Source: Actinospica durhamensis (GTDB lineage Bacteria > Actinomycetota > Actinomycetes > Streptomycetales > Catenulisporaceae). From it: a stretch of DNA of 64,000 nucleotides. The translations under genes and the position numbers were made by a program. The stretch covers positions 1 through 64,000 of the forward strand of contig NZ_JAGSOG010000014.1 of the NCBI RefSeq assembly GCF_018139695.1. Reading direction: 5' to 3'. This document shows positions 1 through 9,335 of this stretch, in pieces. Every line of letters starts with the position of its first letter. Within the stretch, counting starts at the first letter, position 1. Below the pieces are notes generated by a model, which worked only from the letters and a program-made list of their open reading frames with translations, ran no database searches and was not told the DNA's origin.

Positions 1-153
1 GCGGCGCGCGCAGGTACCGGCGGATGGACCGAGGACACGGCGAGGGAGGGGCGATGCGCTGGGGCGCGGGTTCGGTTTCCGGCGACGGGACGCGCACCGC
101 GGTGCTCGCGCTGCTGGCGCGGCGCGGCCATCTGCCTTGCCTAGAGTGCGGGG

Positions 154-1002
154 ATGAGCGCCAACACCAGGTCCTGGATCGGGTTCCTGTCCGACTACGG
201 GCTGAGCGACTGCCATGTCGGGGTGTGCCACGGCGTCATCGCGACGACCGCGCCCACGGCCCGGGTGATCGACCTGTGCCACGAGGTGCCCCCCGGGGAT
301 CTGCGCCGCGGCGGCGCGCTGCTGGCCCAGGCGGCGCCGTACCTGCCGCCAGGGGTACTGCTCGCGGTGGTGGACCCGGCGACCGGGCCGGGTGCGGGGA
401 CACGGCGGCGGGCCCTGGCCGTGACCGCCGGGCGCAGCGTGCTGGTCGGGCCGGACAACGGGCTGCTGCTGCCGGCCGCGCGGGCGCTGGGCGGGGCGAG
501 CGCGGCGTACGCCATCACCTCGCGCACGCACATGCGCCACCCGGTCTCCGCGACCTTCCGCGGCCGCGACCTGTTCGCCCCGGTGGCCGCGCACATCGCG
601 GCCGGGCTCTCGCCCGCGGCGCTCGGGCCCGAGGTGCCGGTGGAGGCGCTGGTGCATCTGCCCGAGCCGGTGGCGCGTCTGACGGCGCATCGGCTGGAGG
701 GCGTGGTGCTCTCGGTGGACCGCTGGGGGACGGTGCAGACCACGCTCGGCGCCGGTCTTTTCGAGGAGGCCGGGCTGCGCGTGGGCGACACGCTCACGGT
801 GCACTGCCGGACCGGCGAGGTGCGGGTGCCCTTCGGCCGCAGCCACGCCGACGTGCGGCCGGGCGAGGCGGTGGGCTACCTGGACTCGGCCGGCCTGTTC
901 GCGCTGGCCCGGCACACGAACTCGGCCGCGGAGGAGCTGGGGCTGCAGCCGGGCGACTCGGTCGCGGTCCGGCTCCCGACGGCGGTGGACGCGGTGCGGT
1001 AG
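154..1002 (+). CDS. SAM hydroxide adenosyltransferase (DUF62 family)
   Basis: The 282-residue product has the fold signature of the DUF62/fluorinase superfamily, which splits S-adenosylmethionine with water into adenosine and methionine. The N-terminal FLSDYGLSD (about residues 10-18) matches the family's TDFG-x-x-D motif, VVDPATG (about 73-79) carries the conserved Asp, and TFRGRDLFAP lies near residue 130. The C-terminal third (about 165-282) is the usual small beta-barrel. Two oddities are visible. There are extra residues between the VDP motif and the following Arg. The motif usually written TFHGRD has Arg in place of His. The ATG at 154 gives a normal family length. It is probably monocistronic; a palindromic element follows it. 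Confidence 0.85.
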   Translation: MSANTRSWIGFLSDYGLSDCHVGVCHGVIATTAPTARVIDLCHEVPPGDLRRGGALLAQAAPYLPPGVLLAVVDPATGPGAGTRRRALAVTAGRSVLVGPDNGLLLPAARALGGASAAYAITSRTHMRHPVSATFRGRDLFAPVAAHIAAGLSPAALGPEVPVEALVHLPEPVARLTAHRLEGVVLSVDRWGTVQTTLGAGLFEEAGLRVGDTLTVHCRTGEVRVPFGRSHADVRPGEAVGYLDSAGLFALARHTNSAAEELGLQPGDSVAVRLPTAVDAVR

Positions 1003-1054
1003 GCGCTCGTGCCCGAGCCGGCCGGGGACGGGCGCGGCGCGGCCGGGGAACGAG

Positions 1055-1276
1055 TGATCTGGATCTGCACCCCGCACTGCTCCCAGGGGCTGTGCGAGGT
1101 CCGGATCCAGATCAGCGAAACGGCTCAGCGCCGAGTCTGGGCGCGCGCCCGGAACATCCTCGTACTTGGTCGTCTGTGGGTGGTTCGGGCGTGCGGCCGG
1201 GCGAAGGCCCGGCGCCGAAGGCAAGCCCCAAGGGCGCTGGGCCGTTTCGCCTGGATCCGGACCTCGCACAGCCCCT
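1055..1276. repeat. Three-copy 30-bp palindromic element in the 361-nt gap
   Basis: This fills most of the gene-free stretch 1003-1364. Copy 1 (1055-1084) is the near reverse complement of copy 2 (1085-1114), with 24 of 30 positions pairing. Copy 2 is also a perfect 26-bp reverse complement of copy 3 (1251-1276). The 2:3 pairing extends, with a 4-nt bulge and one mismatch, to 1085-1132 against 1233-1276 around a 100-nt loop. A small hairpin of gccggg/cccggc type lies in the loop near 1197-1215. Copy 2 can therefore pair with copy 1 or copy 3 but not both. It could be a small transposon-derived (MITE-like) element; the ends read ccag/ctag. It could also be an attenuator-like leader for the gene at 1365. 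Confidence 0.75.
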
Positions 1277-1364
1277 AGACTTGCCACCCGCAGGGCGGCG
1301 TCCCAACCGCCCGGAGGCGAACCCGCCACCCGCGGGCGGCGGAGGCTCGAGGGGAACCCGGAGC

Positions 1365-2807
1365 GTGACTGACGAGCGAGGCACGGCGCCCGGCGTGCAG
1401 CCGGAGACGGGGTCGGTCGCGACCGGGCCCGGCGTCGCGGCGGACGCGCCGGAGCGGATGCGGGTGGCCGAGGTCTTCGACGGACGCGGTCCGAACGGCG
1501 GCGTGCTGATCAAGCGCCCGGCGGTGCCGGACGCGGAGTTCGAGGCGCTGGCCCGGTATCTGACGACGGCTCCGGTGGCGCTGGCCACGACGAAGACCGC
1601 GCAGGACGAGATGTCCCCGGACGCGGGCATGGCGGTTCCGCGGGCGTATCACACGGACGGGTACTGGATCTGGCCCGCGGCGGTCGGCTACTACCTGTTC
1701 CGCTACCGGCTGCCTCCGCAGCCGGACCTGGTCGCGCACATCAGGGCCCGTGGATTCGAGGTCGGCGCGGTGCCGGAGCCGGCCAGGCAGGCCGCGGCGG
1801 CGCAGATGCTCGAGGAGCTCGCGGCGGCCCGGCAGCGCCAGCAGACCGAGCAGGCGCGCCCGGCGGCGCTGCCGCAGCCGACGCCGACGCCCGAACCGCA
1901 GCCGCAGCCGCAGGCGGCTCCTGAGAGCCCGTCAGAGCCGGAGCCGCGGCCGCAAGAGCCGCAGCCCGAACCCGCGGGCTCGCTCTGGCTGCCGGAGCCC
2001 GCCGCCGCCCCTGACGACACCGCCACCCCCGAAGCGGCTTCCGCGGCGTCCCCTGAGCCGCCCGCCGACCCGGCTCCCGAAGCCCCGGCGGCGCGGCTGC
2101 CCGACGGAGCGCGGCCGGTGGTCTCCTTCAGCCGCGCGCTGACCGAGGTCGGCAACCGGCACGCGGCGTGGGTGCTCGAGCAGATCGAGACGTTCCTGGA
2201 GTTCATGCCGGTCGACGACTGGAGCGTGGACCACGACACCCGGATCTACCGCCAGGCTGGGCGGCAGTTCACGGTGGACGCGCTCGGGCGGCTGACCGAG
2301 GACGGCCGGTGGTGGTGGGCCTGGGCCGAGCCCGAGGCGTGGTCGGCCGATCCGCGCATCACCGAGCGGGTGCGGGCGCTGTGCGAGGAGGGCCGCGAGC
2401 TCGACATCGCCGAGCTCGCCTCGCCGATCCTGGACCTGACCGTGACCGACGACGCCGACGATCCGGAGACCGCGGCGGAGATGCTGGTCTGGTGCGTCAT
2501 GGGCCTGGCCGGGGCGCGCGCGTACATCGGGCACAGCCAGGGCTCCCGCGGGCGGATCTACTACCTGGCCTTCGACGAGGCGATCCCGCTGGCCGAGCCG
2601 GGTCTCGGCGACGTGCCGCAGTACCTGGCCCAGGGTGTGCTGAAGTTCGAGGAGGACGCGGCCGACTGTGTGCTCGGCTACGTCGAGCACCACGACTGGG
2701 AGTGGAGCCGCGGCGCGGACGGGATCGAGGTCAGCGCGCCGGGACTCGGCTCGTTCACGGCGGATCTGTCCGCGGACGGGGTGCTCACCGGCATCTCGCT
2801 GCACTGA
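1365..2807 (+). CDS. Hypothetical two-domain protein with P/E/Q-rich linker
   Basis: Function not recognised. From the GTG at 1365 the product is 480 residues. Residues about 30-150 form a compact domain rich in aromatics (HTDGYWIWPAAVGYYLFRY). Residues about 165-245 are a disordered linker of Pro, Glu, Gln and Ala. Residues about 250-480 form a second globular domain with DDWSVDHDTR and GRWWWAWAEPE, which resembles actinobacterial DUF6882-type domains from memory. No signal peptide or membrane segment is seen, so it is probably cytoplasmic. An open frame extends upstream to position 24, but it only shadows the preceding gene. The start was chosen from where protein-like composition begins. 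It converges on aroE across a strong hairpin. Confidence 0.6.
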   Translation: MTDERGTAPGVQPETGSVATGPGVAADAPERMRVAEVFDGRGPNGGVLIKRPAVPDAEFEALARYLTTAPVALATTKTAQDEMSPDAGMAVPRAYHTDGYWIWPAAVGYYLFRYRLPPQPDLVAHIRARGFEVGAVPEPARQAAAAQMLEELAAARQRQQTEQARPAALPQPTPTPEPQPQPQAAPESPSEPEPRPQEPQPEPAGSLWLPEPAAAPDDTATPEAASAASPEPPADPAPEAPAARLPDGARPVVSFSRALTEVGNRHAAWVLEQIETFLEFMPVDDWSVDHDTRIYRQAGRQFTVDALGRLTEDGRWWWAWAEPEAWSADPRITERVRALCEEGRELDIAELASPILDLTVTDDADDPETAAEMLVWCVMGLAGARAYIGHSQGSRGRIYYLAFDEAIPLAEPGLGDVPQYLAQGVLKFEEDAADCVLGYVEHHDWEWSRGADGIEVSAPGLGSFTADLSADGVLTGISLH

Positions 2808-2851
2808 GCCGCCGCGCCGCACTAAGGGCGGCGCGGCGGCTCAGTGCAGCG
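2797..2851. terminator. 24-bp perfect hairpin, bidirectional terminator
   Basis: Positions 2797-2820 pair perfectly with 2828-2851 around a 7-nt loop. The stem sits between two convergent genes and swallows the last codons and TGA stop of the upstream plus-strand gene. It abuts the stop codon of aroE. There is no long T tract, as is common for terminators in GC-rich actinomycetes. Confidence 0.75.
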
Positions 2852-3682
2852 TCAGTCCCGCGCGGCCAGGGCGGTACGCATCGCGTCTAGGATGTCCCCG
2901 GCACGCCCGTGCACGCCCGTCATCAGCTCCACCTGGGTCACCGCCTGATGCAGCAACAGGTCACGGCCGCCGAGCACGACGGCGCCGCGCCGCGTCCAGG
3001 CCTCGGCCAGACGGGTCGGCCACGGGTGGTAGATCACGTCGAAGAGTGTGCCGACCTTGACGGGCAGGTCCTCGGCGAGTTCGTCGGCCACACCCGCCGG
3101 GGTGGTGTTGACCACGAGTTCGTACTCGGTCGCCTCGCGCGCCTGACTCCACGGCCGGGGCTGGAGCTCGAGGCCGAAGTGCTCGGCCAGCGGGGCGAAC
3201 TCGGCCACCTTGGCCGGGGTGCGCGCATAGACCGCGATGGGTCCGTGCACCAGCCCGGCCAGCGCGGCCAGGGTGGAGCCGGCCGTGGCGCCGCCGCCGA
3301 GCACGGCCGCCGCGGCGACCTGCTGCACACCGCGTTCGCGCAGGGCCGCGGCCAGGCCGGGTACGTCGGTGTTCTCGCCGTGGCGCGAACCATCCGGGCC
3401 GAACACCAGGGTATTGACGGCGTTCACGGCACGGGCGGTGTCCGCTATGCCGTCGAGCAGCGGGATGACCGCGCGCTTGAGCGGCATGGTCAGCGACAGT
3501 CCGGCCCAGCTCTCGTCCAGGCCGTCGAGGAAGCCGGCCAGGCCCGCCTCGTCCACCTCGTGCCGGCCGTAGCTCCACCGCGCCAGGCCCAGACGGGCGT
3601 AGGCGGCGCGGTGGAGCAGCGGCGAGAGCGAGTGCGCGATCGGCGAGCCGAGCACGGCGGCCTGATGGGCGTTCGGGCGCAT
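2852..3682 (-). CDS. aroE: Shikimate dehydrogenase
   Basis: The 276-residue protein reduces 3-dehydroshikimate to shikimate with NADPH in aromatic amino-acid synthesis. The substrate-binding motif GSPIAHSLSP is at residues 12-21, the catalytic lysine is K69 in LTMPLKR, and the partner aspartate is D106 in NTDVPGL. A glycine-rich nucleotide-binding turn (LGGGATAGST) follows near residue 128. The ATG shares one base with the mltG stop codon (TGATG), so translation is probably coupled. It is the last gene of the alaS-ruvX-mltG-aroE run and ends at a strong hairpin. Actinobacterial genomes often carry further aroE-like paralogs, so this copy need not be the only one. Confidence 0.92.
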   Translation of the reverse strand: MRPNAHQAAVLGSPIAHSLSPLLHRAAYARLGLARWSYGRHEVDEAGLAGFLDGLDESWAGLSLTMPLKRAVIPLLDGIADTARAVNAVNTLVFGPDGSRHGENTDVPGLAAALRERGVQQVAAAAVLGGGATAGSTLAALAGLVHGPIAVYARTPAKVAEFAPLAEHFGLELQPRPWSQAREATEYELVVNTTPAGVADELAEDLPVKVGTLFDVIYHPWPTRLAEAWTRRGAVVLGGRDLLLHQAVTQVELMTGVHGRAGDILDAMRTALAARD

Positions 3683-5781
3683 CAGTTCCCGCACAGTCCC
3701 TTGTGTGCGTTGCCCAGCGCGGCCCACTGCGTGCTGTTCGCGGCGTAGAGCACCGTGCCCTGGACCGCGCAGAAGTACAGGTCGGTCGAGTCGGTCGGGT
3801 TCAGCGCCGCCTGCAGGGTGGTCTGGTCGACGCTGTCGATCGGACCCGGCGGCAGGCCCTTGATGCCGAAGACGCTGGTGTTGTACGGGTTGGTGGTGTC
3901 CTTGTTGTCCGGCACGGTCGTGGTCTCGCCCATGCCGTAGAGCGTGGTGGTGTCGAAGCCGAGGTGCGCGAAGTCCGCGGTGTCCTTGAGCCGGTGGTAG
4001 ATCACGCCCGCGATCTTGCCCAGGTCCTTGGTGTCGGTGCCGGCCTCGGCCCGCGCCATGGAGGCGACGATCAGGACCTGGTAGGGCGTCAGGTTCATCC
4101 CGCCGGCCGACTTGGCCTTGGTGGTCAGGCCGAGCGCGTCGAACATGTCCAGCTGCTTGTCGATCATCGCCTTGACGAGCGAGGTCGGGTCCTTGTAGTC
4201 GGGCAGCTGGTAGGTGCCGGTGAACAGCAGGCCCTCGACGTTGGCGAAGGGGAAGTTCTTGCCGGTCTTGGCCGTGGCCCAGCTCGGCAGGTCCACCTTG
4301 CCGCTGCCGATCGCGGCCAGGATCCGCGCCTGGGTCCAGCCCGTCTTCTGCTCGAGGTCGAGGAAGACGTCCGAGGCGCGCTCGCCGGGGCGTACCAGCA
4401 GCTGGGACTTGTTGTAGACGTTGTTGGTGTCCAGCAGCGCGTTGACCGCGGCGGCCGCGCTCATCTCCTTGTGCAGCAGGTAGGTGTTGGCCTGGATGCT
4501 GCCGCACTTGGGATTGGCCTCGCAGGCCTTGGTGAAGGCGCGCTGGCTCTTGACGACGTCGTCGTTGTACAGCAGCGCGCCGATGGCGGTGCCGCCGGAG
4601 TTGTCGGGTATCTGGACCACGACGGTGGCCGCGATGCCGGTGGTGGAGGTGAAGTCGGCGGGCGGCCCGTACTTCGACTCGTAGTACTTCCAGCCGTAGA
4701 CAACGCCGCCGCCCAGGATTCCGGCCAGGACGCTGAAGGCCACGAAGACCGCGAGGCAGCTCTTGCGCTTGCGCCCCGGCTGGTCGCCGTCGCCGCGCTT
4801 GCCGCCGCCGGACCCGCCGCCGTCGGAGTCGGAGCGCTCGGGGGTCAGCAGGCCGATGCGGTCGCCGCGCTCACCGCGCTCCCCGAGGCCGGGCTGCTCG
4901 GCCTCGGCGCGACGGCGGCCGCCGCGGGCCGGGTAGTCGTACCCTTCCTCGCCCTCGGCCAGCTCGGACAGGTCGCCGTAGGGGTCGCGCACGCCGCGCG
5001 GGTCACGCGGATCGCGGGCCTCGCGCGGGTCCCTGGGGTCGCGCGGGTCGCGGTCGCGCGGTTCGGCGTACGGGTCGGCCGGCGGTCCGGAACGCCGGCG
5101 GGATCCGGCCGGGGCGCCGGGAGCGGCGCCCGCGCCGGTCGGGTAGCCGCCCGAGGCGTAGTTCTGGGTCTGGGCGCCGTAGCCGCCGGTCTCGTAGCCG
5201 CCCGAGCCGTAGGAGCCGGTGTCGTAGCCGGCCTGCGGGCTCTGCGGGCTCTGCGGGCTCTGCGGGCTCTGGGGGTAGCCGTCGTAGCCCAGCCGCGGCT
5301 GCTGGCCGGTGGTGTACTGCTGGCGCGGCGCGGCGTACCCGCCGGTGTCGTAGCCGCCCGCGTCGTACGAGCCGCCGTCGTACCCGCCGGTGTCGTAGCC
5401 GCCCGAGGCGTAGCCCTGTCCCGGCTGGGCCGGCTGACCCGGCTGGACGTACGGGTTCTGCGACGGCGGCTGCGCCCGCTGCTGCCGGTAGCGCGGATCC
5501 TGCGGCGGCTGCGCCGGACGCGGGCCGCGGTTGCCCTGCGGCGGCTGCGGCTGCTGCTGCGGGGGCTGCTGCGGCTGCTGGGGAGCCTGCGGCTGCTGGG
5601 CCGGTTGCTGCGGGTAGTCGTAGTACTGCGCCGCAGGCTGCTGGCCGGTCTGTCCGTACGAGGGGTATCCGGGGTTTTGCGGAGGGTTGCTGTAGTCGAG
5701 CGGGGGGCGGTTCCAATCGTCCTGCGCCTGTGCGTAGGGATCCGGCTCCTGCGGATAGCCGTACCAGCCGCCGTCGCTCAT
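3682..5781 (-). CDS. mltG: Endolytic murein transglycosylase MltG
   Basis: The 699-residue protein cleaves nascent glycan strands inside the peptidoglycan chain. About 335 residues at the N-terminus are disordered and cytoplasmic, rich in Gln, Pro, Tyr and Gly, with repeats such as SPQ x4 and many TGGY units. A stretch of Arg/Asp-rich repeats follows. One transmembrane helix lies at about 341-363 and then the extracytoplasmic YceG domain (about 380-699). The catalytic glutamate is E579 in SMARAEAG. The C-terminus carries the typical GLPPGPI motif. It overlaps ruvX by four bases (ATGA) and aroE by one. The domain length is normal; the N-terminal extension is much longer than in E. coli, as is usual in actinomycetes. 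Confidence 0.9.
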   Translation of the reverse strand: MSDGGWYGYPQEPDPYAQAQDDWNRPPLDYSNPPQNPGYPSYGQTGQQPAAQYYDYPQQPAQQPQAPQQPQQPPQQQPQPPQGNRGPRPAQPPQDPRYRQQRAQPPSQNPYVQPGQPAQPGQGYASGGYDTGGYDGGSYDAGGYDTGGYAAPRQQYTTGQQPRLGYDGYPQSPQSPQSPQSPQAGYDTGSYGSGGYETGGYGAQTQNYASGGYPTGAGAAPGAPAGSRRRSGPPADPYAEPRDRDPRDPRDPREARDPRDPRGVRDPYGDLSELAEGEEGYDYPARGGRRRAEAEQPGLGERGERGDRIGLLTPERSDSDGGGSGGGKRGDGDQPGRKRKSCLAVFVAFSVLAGILGGGVVYGWKYYESKYGPPADFTSTTGIAATVVVQIPDNSGGTAIGALLYNDDVVKSQRAFTKACEANPKCGSIQANTYLLHKEMSAAAAVNALLDTNNVYNKSQLLVRPGERASDVFLDLEQKTGWTQARILAAIGSGKVDLPSWATAKTGKNFPFANVEGLLFTGTYQLPDYKDPTSLVKAMIDKQLDMFDALGLTTKAKSAGGMNLTPYQVLIVASMARAEAGTDTKDLGKIAGVIYHRLKDTADFAHLGFDTTTLYGMGETTTVPDNKDTTNPYNTSVFGIKGLPPGPIDSVDQTTLQAALNPTDSTDLYFCAVQGTVLYAANSTQWAALGNAHKGLCGN
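5235..5270. repeat. Four perfect 9-bp tandem copies inside mltG
   Basis: The unit gcgggctct is repeated four times without change and encodes the SPQ repeats in the disordered N-terminal region of MltG. It is a potential slippage site that would add or remove three residues in frame. Confidence 0.85.
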
Positions 5782-6278
5782 TCGCTCTCCTTCACGGGGG
5801 CCGCCGCGTGCGGCGAGGTGCCCTGCTCCAGGGCGACCAGGGTACCGGGCGCGGTGCCCGAACCGCGCTCGATGTCGAGGGCGTTCTGCAGGATCACCAC
5901 CGCGGCGGCCTGATCCACCACCGCACGGCTCTTGCGCCCGCGCACACCCGACTCGCGTAGTCCACGTGTCGCCGTCACGGTTGTCAACCGCTCGTCGACC
6001 ATTCGCACCGGAATGGGGTGGATTTTCCCGACGATGCGGTCGGCGAACGCCCGTGCCTTGGCCGCCGCCGGGCCCTCGGCGCCGGAGAGCGAACGGGGCA
6101 GACCGACCACGATCTCGACGGCACCGTACTCGTGCGCCAGTTCGACGATCCGGGCCACGTCGCCGTCCCCGGCCGAGACGGTCTCGACCGGAGTGGCCAA
6201 GCGCCCCTCGGGGTCACACACGGCCACCCCGATGCGTACCGCGCCCACATCCACACCGAGTCTTCTGCCCGCTCTCAC
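5778..6278 (-). CDS. ruvX: Putative Holliday junction resolvase / pre-16S rRNA nuclease RuvX
   Basis: RuvX (YqgF) is an RNase H-fold nuclease linked to 16S rRNA 5' maturation. GVDVGAVRIGVAVCD near the N-terminus holds the first acidic residue, VGLPRSLSG is the usual core strand, VRMVDERLTT the next, and VDQAAAVVILQ the C-terminal Asp motif. I start it at the GTG at 6278 because GGAG lies five bases upstream and the family motif begins a few residues in. An ATG at 6308 in the same frame would add ten unusual residues. Its stop overlaps the mltG start (ATGA), indicating coupling. Confidence 0.88.
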   Translation of the reverse strand: MRAGRRLGVDVGAVRIGVAVCDPEGRLATPVETVSAGDGDVARIVELAHEYGAVEIVVGLPRSLSGAEGPAAAKARAFADRIVGKIHPIPVRMVDERLTTVTATRGLRESGVRGRKSRAVVDQAAAVVILQNALDIERGSGTAPGTLVALEQGTSPHAAAPVKESE

Positions 6279-6355
6279 ACCTGCTCCGTTCCAGATCCAA
6301 CCCGACATACGGGTACACGCACCCGCACACCGTCAGGGTTCAGCCTCGCACGAAC

Positions 6356-6384
6356 GAGGCCCGCACGCTTGGCGGACGGGCCTC
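6356..6384 (-). terminator. Hairpin downstream of alaS
   Basis: An 8-bp perfect stem, 6356-6363 against 6377-6384, with a 13-nt loop. It is the second of two hairpins between alaS and ruvX in the direction of transcription. Confidence 0.5.
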
Positions 6385-6415
6385 GGGGATGACACCACCC
6401 CGGCGCCGCGAGGCT

Positions 6416-6442
6416 CTTGGGGACACGGTTTTCGTCCCCAAG
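6416..6442 (-). terminator. Hairpin downstream of alaS
   Basis: A 9-bp perfect stem, 6416-6424 against 6434-6442, around a 9-nt loop, 58 nt past the alaS stop. Together with the hairpin at 6356 it probably lowers read-through from alaS into ruvX-mltG-aroE. Confidence 0.6.
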
Positions 6443-6499
6443 ATTCTCCGCCGAGCAAGCTGTGGTCTACATGATCGTGCTGAGGTGATGGCTTTCTGC

Positions 6500-9163
6500 T
6501 TACACTCCCGCGATCTGACGGCGGACCGCCTCGAGCGCGTCGTCCAGCGCCGCGGCGTTGGTGCCGCCGCCCTGCGCGATGTCGTCCTTGCCGCCACCGC
6601 CGCCGCCGAGGGTCTGGGCCGCGGTGCGGGCCAGCGCGCCGGCCTTGTGGCCCTGCTCGCGGGCCGCCTCACTGGCCGTCACCACGACCACGGGGCGCTC
6701 GCCGGCGACCGCGGCCACGGCGACCACGCTGGGGCGCGAGCCGAGTCGGGCGCGCACGTCGAGGGCGAGCTTGCGCAGGTCGTCCGGGCCGGTGCCGTCG
6801 GGCGCGCGGTGGGCGACGTAGGACACGCCGTGCACGTCGACGGGGTTGGCGGCGAGCTCGGCGGCCACCGCGAGCACCTGTCCGGCGCGCAGCGCGGCGA
6901 TCTCCTTCTCCGCGTCGCGCAGCTTGCCGATGATGCCGCTGATGCGCTCGGGCAGCTCCTCCGGCCGCGCCTTGACCGCCTCGGCGATCTGGGCCAGCAG
7001 CACGTGCTCGCGGGCCAGGAAGCCGTAGGCGTCGGCGCCCACGAGCGCCTCGACCCGGCGCACGCCGGCACCGATGGAGGACTCGTGCAGCAGCTTGACC
7101 AGGCCGAGCCGGCCGGTGTTGTCCACGTGGGTGCCGCCGCACAGCTCGTGCGCCCACTCGCCCACCGAGACCACCCGGACCCGGTCGCCGTACTTCTCGC
7201 CGAACAGCGCCATCGCGCCCATGGCCTTGGCCTCGGGCTGCGACATGATCTGCGCGGTCACCGCGAGGTCGTCGATGAGCACCTCGTTGACCAGCTGCTC
7301 GGCGTCGGCCAGGACGGAGTGCGGCACGGCCTGCGGGTGGGCGAAGTCGAAGCGGAAGCGGCCGGGCGAGTTCTCCGAGCCGGCCTGGGTCGCGGTGTCG
7401 CCGAGCAGCTGCCGGAAGGCCTTGTGCACCATGTGCGTCGCGGTGTGGGCGCGGGAGATGGCGACCCGGCGGGCCACGTCCACCACGGCCTCGGCGGACT
7501 GACCCGCCGTCACCTCGCCGTCGCGCACCACGGCCCGGTGCACGATCAGGTCGCCGACCGGCTTCTGCACGTCCACGACCTCGATCAGCGCGCCGTTGCC
7601 GAGCCGGATCAGGCCCTGGTCGGCGAGCTGGCCGCCGCCCTCGGCGTAGAACGGGGTGCGGTCGAGCACGAGCTCGATCTCCTGGCCGCTGACCGCGCTG
7701 CCGGCCACCGCGCCGTCCACCAGCAGGCCGCGGATCAGGGCCTCGCTGGTGGTCTCCCGGTAGCCGGTGAACTCCGGGGTGCCGGCGACGTCGAGCAGCT
7801 CGCGGTAGGCCGAGACGTCCACGTGGCCGGTCTTCTTGGCCTTGGCGTCGGCCTTGGCGTTGGCCTTCTGCTGGGCCATCAGCCGGCGGAAGCCCTCCTC
7901 GTCCACGGACAGGCCCTGCTCGGCCGCCATCTCGAGGGTCAGGTCGATCGGGAAGCCGAAGGTGTCGTGCAGCTGGAAGGCCTCGGCCGCGTTCACCCGG
8001 TCTGCGCCGGCGGACTTGGCCGCGGCGATGGCGTTGTCCAGGATGCCGGTGCCGGTGCGCAGCGTCTGCAGGAACGCGGTCTCCTCACCGGTGGCCACGG
8101 CCAGGATGCGCTTGGCGTCGGTGACCAGCTCGGGGTACTGCGGGCCCATCGCGTCGATCGCGACGGTGATCAGCGCCGCCACGGTGGGCGCGGCGGAGCC
8201 GAGCAGGCGCATGTTGCGGATCGCCCGGCGCATGATCCGGCGCAGCACGTAGCCGCGGCCCTCGTTGCCGGGGATGACGCCGTCGCCGATGAGCATCAGG
8301 GCCGTGCGGATGTGGTCGGTGACCACGCGCAGCGCCACGTCCGTCTTGTGGTCCTTGCCGTAGCCGGTGCCGGTCAGCTCGGCTGCCTTGTCCAGGATCA
8401 TCCGGGACGTGTCGATCTCGTAGAGGTTGTCCACACCCTGCAGGATCGCGGCGAGGCGCTCGAGGCCGAGGCCGGTGTCGATGTTCTTGGCGGGCAGGTC
8501 GCCGAGGATCTCGAAGTCGTCCTTGCCGGTGCCCTCGCCCCGCTCGAACTGCATGAAGACCAGGTTCCAGATCTCCAGGTAGCGCTCGCCGTTGACGGCC
8601 GGGCCGCCCTCCTCGCCGTAGGCGGGGCCGCGGTCGTAGTTGATCTCGGAGCACGGTCCGCACGGCCCGGGCACGCCCATGGACCAGAAGTTGTCCTTCT
8701 TGCCCAGGCGCTGGATCCGCTCGGCCGGGACCCCGATCTTGGTGTTCCAGATCTCGAAGGCCTCGTCGTCGTCCAGGTAGACGGTGATCCACAGCCGGTC
8801 CGGCTCGAGGCCGTAGCCGCCCTCGGCGACCGGGGCGGTCAGCAGCTCCCAGGCGAAGGTGATCGCACCTTCCTTGAAGTAGTCCCCGAAGGAGAAGTTG
8901 CCGCACATCTGGAAGAAGGAGCCGTGCCGGGTGGTCTTGCCGACCTCCTCGATGTCGAGGGTGCGCACGCACTTCTGCACGCTGGTGGCGCGCGGCGCGG
9001 GCGGGGGCTCCTCGGCCAGGAAGTAGGGCTTGAACGGCACCATCCCCGCGTTGACCAGCAGCAGCGTCGGGTCGGAGGCGATGAGCGAGGCGGAGGGGAT
9101 CTCGGTGTGTCCGCGCTTGACGAAGAAGTCGATCCAGCGGCGGCGGATCTCTGCGGAGTCCAT
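6500..9163 (-). CDS. alaS: Alanine--tRNA ligase
   Basis: The 887-residue class II synthetase charges tRNA-Ala. The N-terminal catalytic domain shows [10 protein letters not shown] and the motif 2 region [17 protein letters not shown]. The editing domain carries the zinc/catalytic HxxxH motif HTATH (about residue 571) and CGGTHV (about 674). The C-terminal DHHA1 domain ends with the glycine run before KDDIAQGG that is diagnostic of AlaRS. Length is normal. It lies downstream of the DUF948 and DUF6167 genes in the same direction, separated by about 170 GC-rich bases in which I see no T-box. It is followed by two hairpins. Confidence 0.97.
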   Translation of the reverse strand: MDSAEIRRRWIDFFVKRGHTEIPSASLIASDPTLLLVNAGMVPFKPYFLAEEPPPAPRATSVQKCVRTLDIEEVGKTTRHGSFFQMCGNFSFGDYFKEGAITFAWELLTAPVAEGGYGLEPDRLWITVYLDDDEAFEIWNTKIGVPAERIQRLGKKDNFWSMGVPGPCGPCSEINYDRGPAYGEEGGPAVNGERYLEIWNLVFMQFERGEGTGKDDFEILGDLPAKNIDTGLGLERLAAILQGVDNLYEIDTSRMILDKAAELTGTGYGKDHKTDVALRVVTDHIRTALMLIGDGVIPGNEGRGYVLRRIMRRAIRNMRLLGSAAPTVAALITVAIDAMGPQYPELVTDAKRILAVATGEETAFLQTLRTGTGILDNAIAAAKSAGADRVNAAEAFQLHDTFGFPIDLTLEMAAEQGLSVDEEGFRRLMAQQKANAKADAKAKKTGHVDVSAYRELLDVAGTPEFTGYRETTSEALIRGLLVDGAVAGSAVSGQEIELVLDRTPFYAEGGGQLADQGLIRLGNGALIEVVDVQKPVGDLIVHRAVVRDGEVTAGQSAEAVVDVARRVAISRAHTATHMVHKAFRQLLGDTATQAGSENSPGRFRFDFAHPQAVPHSVLADAEQLVNEVLIDDLAVTAQIMSQPEAKAMGAMALFGEKYGDRVRVVSVGEWAHELCGGTHVDNTGRLGLVKLLHESSIGAGVRRVEALVGADAYGFLAREHVLLAQIAEAVKARPEELPERISGIIGKLRDAEKEIAALRAGQVLAVAAELAANPVDVHGVSYVAHRAPDGTGPDDLRKLALDVRARLGSRPSVVAVAAVAGERPVVVVTASEAAREQGHKAGALARTAAQTLGGGGGGKDDIAQGGGTNAAALDDALEAVRRQIAGV

Positions 9164-9335
9164 GGTCGAACTACCTCTCGCTCACATCTCTAGACGTTCA
9201 CCGGTCTGCGGGCAGCCGTGCTGCCGCACCCATTCTTCCAGCCGCGGCGGGGCGCTCGGGACCGCGCCGGCCGCGGCCGCGGCTCGCCGGGCGCCGCGAC
9301 GGGACCCGGCCGCGTGGCACCGGGCGCACGGCCGG

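Noticed and set aside
24-1364. Open frame upstream of and continuous with the 1365 gene
   Set aside because: It runs in another frame over the DUF62 gene and is an Arg/Gly/Ala-rich shadow; the DUF62 product is clearly real.
3703-9193. Very long plus-strand frames opposite mltG and alaS
   Set aside because: They are shadows produced by codon bias in GC-rich DNA; mltG, ruvX and alaS on the minus strand have full motifs.
9164-9335. T-box or other riboswitch in front of alaS or DUF6167
   Set aside because: No T-box sequence or specifier stem could be found; the region downstream of DUF6167 and upstream of alaS is only GC-rich with weak hairpins.
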